DNA from: Desulfobacula toluolica Tol2
GTDB lineage: Bacteria; Desulfobacterota; Desulfobacteria; Desulfobacterales; Desulfobacteraceae
NCBI RefSeq assembly: GCF_000307105.1
Contig: NC_018645.1
Coordinates: forward strand, 3,433,501-3,497,500
Direction: 5' to 3'
Length of the DNA: 64,000 bases
Positions 61,625 to 64,000 of this stretch are shown one piece after another. Each line of letters begins with the position of its first letter. Within the stretch, counting starts at the first letter, position 1. The translations under genes and the position numbers were made by a program. Under the pieces are notes generated by a model, which was not told the origin of the DNA, made no database searches, and saw only the letters and a list, made by a program, of their open reading frames with translations.

Positions 61625-63384
61625 TACATTTCCCTCATCTTTTGAAGAATATCCTCTGAAGCCATTGGACGGCCGGTAATAAAATTGAGTCTTTCAACAG
61701 GTCTTTTAATAATTTGAGTTGCAAACCCGGCAAACTGCCCTGAAAAATTCAATTCAGGTATGAGAATTTTTTTACATTTACCTGAAAATTCCAGCAATAG
61801 TTTTTCCGGAAACGGCGACAGCATCATGGAACTGAAAGCTGCGGCATTGATCCCTTCCTTTTGAGCAGACATGACCGCCTCGTGGGCAGCCCCGGCTGAC
61901 GACCCCCAGGAGATCACTCCAATATCAAACTCATCCTTACCGTTTAGCGACATCTGGGGTTCAGGCGCTTCCGACAATACTGCATTGAATTTTTCAAACC
62001 GTTTTTGGGTCATCTTCAGGTGACCTGCCTGGCTGTAATCAGGCCTGCCATATTCATTGTGTTCAAGCCCGGTTGAAAAAAATATCCCTCCTGGCGTACC
62101 AGGAATTGCACGAGGTGAAATCCCGTTTTCAGTGATTTTGTACCTTTTATAGTCTTTAAGCGCCTCTTTATCCGGGGCAATATTTGCATCCAGGTATTTT
62201 TGAGGCGGTTTTTGGGGCCTGTCAATATTCTTGATACTGTTGGACAGAAAAAAATCAAGCAGCACCACCACAAGGGTCTGATATTTTTCAGCAAAATACA
62301 GCGCCAGGACAGTGGCATCATAACAGGACTTTGTATCCGTGGGTGCAAGGACAATCCTCGGGCAATCCCCTGTCCCGCCTGATACGGCAATATTAAAATC
62401 ACTCTGCTCGGTCTTGGTCGGCATTCCTGTAGACGGGCCCGCCCTCTGAGAGTCAATAATAACAGCCGGCACTTCCGCCATAACCGACAATCCTGTAAAC
62501 TCCGTCATCAGAGCAAACCCCGGCCCGGATGTGCCTGTCATGGCGCGTTTACCGCCAAACCCGGCACCAATGACAGCACCAATGGCACAAATCTCATCTT
62601 CCGTCTGCAGCAGGACACCCCCATGTTTTGGCAATTCTTTGCTCAAGATTTCCATAATTTTTGTGGCAGGAGTGATAGGATATCCCGCATAAAAACAGAG
62701 GTTGGCATCCAGCGCAGCCTGTGCCACCAGTTGATTGCCGTTGATAATGAGCTTTTCTTGTTGCTCTGGCAATCTTACATCTTCAAAAGAATAGGAATCA
62801 ATTTTTTTAATATTCTCTTTTGTCCAGTCATATCCTTCCAGAAAAGAATTCACATTGGAATCAATCACAACCTGTTTCTTTTTTCCATAACGCGTTTTAA
62901 TGGAATCGGTAAACCGGTCTTTATCCACACAAAAAAGGGCGGCAAGCGCCCCAAGAGCAACCATATTCATTCCCCTGGCATTTCCGGCTGCTTTATTGGC
63001 CAGCATATTCAAGGGAATACCATAGGAAACAATGCCGGGTTTTGCCCACCCCACCACACTCGTATCTTCCTCATGGGGTCTGGGCGGCTGGCTGTCAAAT
63101 ATCAAAACACCGGTTTGCTTTAACGAAGGCAGCTGGGATATGGAATGTTTGTCATTTAAGGAAATCAAAACATCGGCAAACTTTCCCGGAGAATAAATAG
63201 GGTCGGAACTGATCCGTGTATGGGCCACACATTTTCCAAACCCTCTTATTTCAGCAGGATACGAATCAAAAGACATGATCTCAAATCCCTGACCGCTCAT
63301 AAACCTGCTCAATATTTCCCCGGCGGAAATGGTTCCTTCTCCTGCACTGCCGCAGATCTCAATAACTATATTAATATCTTTCAT
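61624..63384 (-). CDS. korA: 2-oxoacid:ferredoxin oxidoreductase, fused gamma-alpha subunit (KorA-like)
   Basis: The 586-residue protein joins a gamma domain (about 1-185; GSAGEGTISAGEILSRFMSGQGF, SYPAEIRGFGKCVAHTRIS) to an alpha domain (about 205-586; FYAGYPITPATKIMEIL, TSGPGFALMTEFTGL, STGMPTKTEQSDF). This fused form is typical of 2-oxoglutarate:ferredoxin oxidoreductases. The gene is overlapped by korB and lies 30 bp after a flavoprotein gene, making a three-gene operon. In a sulfate reducer it would serve the oxidative or reductive citric-acid pathway. No delta ferredoxin subunit is in the window. Confidence 0.93.
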   Translation of the reverse strand: MKDINIVIEICGSAGEGTISAGEILSRFMSGQGFEIMSFDSYPAEIRGFGKCVAHTRISSDPIYSPGKFADVLISLNDKHSISQLPSLKQTGVLIFDSQPPRPHEEDTSVVGWAKPGIVSYGIPLNMLANKAAGNARGMNMVALGALAALFCVDKDRFTDSIKTRYGKKKQVVIDSNVNSFLEGYDWTKENIKKIDSYSFEDVRLPEQQEKLIINGNQLVAQAALDANLCFYAGYPITPATKIMEILSKELPKHGGVLLQTEDEICAIGAVIGAGFGGKRAMTGTSGPGFALMTEFTGLSVMAEVPAVIIDSQRAGPSTGMPTKTEQSDFNIAVSGGTGDCPRIVLAPTDTKSCYDATVLALYFAEKYQTLVVVLLDFFLSNSIKNIDRPQKPPQKYLDANIAPDKEALKDYKRYKITENGISPRAIPGTPGGIFFSTGLEHNEYGRPDYSQAGHLKMTQKRFEKFNAVLSEAPEPQMSLNGKDEFDIGVISWGSSAGAAHEAVMSAQKEGINAAAFSSMMLSPFPEKLLLEFSGKCKKILIPELNFSGQFAGFATQIIKRPVERLNFITGRPMASEDILQKMREM

Positions 63385-63414
63385 GAATTTATGATCCTTG
63401 TTTGCGCATTATCG

Positions 63415-64000
63415 TTATAGCTCATCATCAATATCTTCCCACCAGGTGGTCTTGATTTTTACGCCTTCCAAATCAAAATATTTTCTGCCTGTAGATTCGA
63501 CAACCTTATGATCACCCAGAAGGTTCAAGGCTACGGTCTCTCCCTGGGCCACGGCATTGGGCCATCCAATGGAGACGGTATAGCTTTGAATGTCCCGGTT
63601 GTAAATCTGGGCACATGATCCGCATGCATAAATACCGTCAATATTTGTCCTTAAATATTCATCCACAAGAATACCGTGATCCGTATCAATCCCAGATCCT
63701 TTTGCGAAATCGATATTGGGGCTCAAACCGTTAAACGAGAACACCATATCAACATTTTTTTCAATCCCCTTTTGCGTCTTTACCCGGTATGATCCGTTTT
63801 GAGCATCAATTGTTGATATATCATCTTTCACAATAATATCTGAGGTATATTTTGAAAGGCTTCCAACGATCTGCTTCAGCATGGCATCGGTTAAATTATA
63901 AGGCCAGAATGCATTGGGATAGATCAGGACGGTTACGGTTTTTCCCATGTCAGTCAACATTCTTAAAAATTTAAACCCCACAAGATCACCGCCGAAAACA
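63415..64000 (-). CDS. FAD/NAD-binding oxidoreductase, C-terminal part (partial)
   Basis: The gene continues past the right edge; about 195 codons are visible. The sequence opens within the NAD-binding fold (VFGGDLVGFKFLRMLTDMGKTVTVL) and includes the second FAD contact GIYACGSCAQI, as in pyridine-nucleotide-disulfide oxidoreductases such as NADH:nitrite or CoA-disulfide reductases. A dimerisation domain is not evident; the protein ends soon after the FAD motif. It is the first gene of the korAB operon and may couple NAD(P)H to ferredoxin or to the oxidoreductase. The substrate cannot be told from this part. Confidence 0.85.
   Translation of the reverse strand, partial: VFGGDLVGFKFLRMLTDMGKTVTVLIYPNAFWPYNLTDAMLKQIVGSLSKYTSDIIVKDDISTIDAQNGSYRVKTQKGIEKNVDMVFSFNGLSPNIDFAKGSGIDTDHGILVDEYLRTNIDGIYACGSCAQIYNRDIQSYTVSIGWPNAVAQGETVALNLLGDHKVVESTGRKYFDLEGVKIKTTWWEDIDDEL

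Noticed and set aside
1-64000. tRNA, rRNA, insertion sequences or prophage genes
   Set aside because: No tRNA-like fold with a T-loop signature, no rRNA sequence and no transposase, integrase (other than Cas1) or phage gene was recognised in the reading by eye; short RNAs could be missed.

Overview
The window reads as chromosomal DNA of an AT-rich, anaerobic, motile bacterium, most likely a sulfate-reducing member of the Desulfobacterota (Desulfobacteraceae-like). The placement is inferred from a selenocysteine formate dehydrogenase with no membrane subunit, a 2-oxoacid:ferredoxin oxidoreductase, PocR/MASE3/GAF hybrid kinases, FecR/CHASE2 signalling proteins, and the style of the chemoreceptors. 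No rRNA, tRNA or transposase gene was found.

Layout. 1-192 is the start of a PpiD-like foldase (partial). 440-20689 is a large chemosensory and two-component region. On the minus strand lie a dCache chemoreceptor, a sigma-54-dependent response regulator and a hybrid kinase. On the plus strand lie cheW, a helical-sensor chemoreceptor, a PocR/GAF hybrid kinase, cheR and three more hybrid kinases, several overlapping by a few bases. Two promoters in this region carry the same 18-bp operator and near-identical -24/-12 elements at exactly the same 75-bp spacing. This points to one sigma-54 regulon, probably run by the local response regulator. 20958-25894 encodes a Tat-exported selenocysteine formate dehydrogenase (one gene read through UGA), its iron-sulfur subunit and FdhE. 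25878-30235 is a periplasmic thiol/redox cluster: two thioredoxin-like proteins, a peroxiredoxin, a MauE-like membrane protein, a small lipoprotein, and a GAF-transmembrane-rhodanese fusion whose rhodanese lacks its cysteine. 30300-39106 is a second signalling block: two paralogous REC-STAS regulators, a sensor kinase overlapping a substrate-binding lipoprotein, and a STAND/BTAD transcription regulator.

39353-47316 holds assorted genes: a kinase-fold protein, a calcium-loop protein, a transglutaminase-like lipoprotein, a FecR protein, a CHASE2 adenylate cyclase, a methyltransferase, a YwbE protein and a cupin. 47592-56920 is a complete type I-B CRISPR-Cas locus in the order cas1-cas2-cas6-cas8b-cas7-cas5-cas3-cas4, followed by an array of nine identical 37-bp repeats. 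Both cas1 and cas4 appear to start at AUU codons placed ideally behind strong Shine-Dalgarno sequences, with no ordinary in-frame start available. 57321-60749 holds a hypothetical gene and rapA. 60776-64000 holds a korAB-type oxidoreductase and a partial flavoprotein.

The strongest candidates for something new are the twin sigma-54 promoters, the AUU starts confined to the adaptation genes cas1 and cas4, the rhodanese-dead GAF fusion within a redox cluster beside formate dehydrogenase, and the paired REC-STAS regulators that lack the usual STAS phosphoserine.
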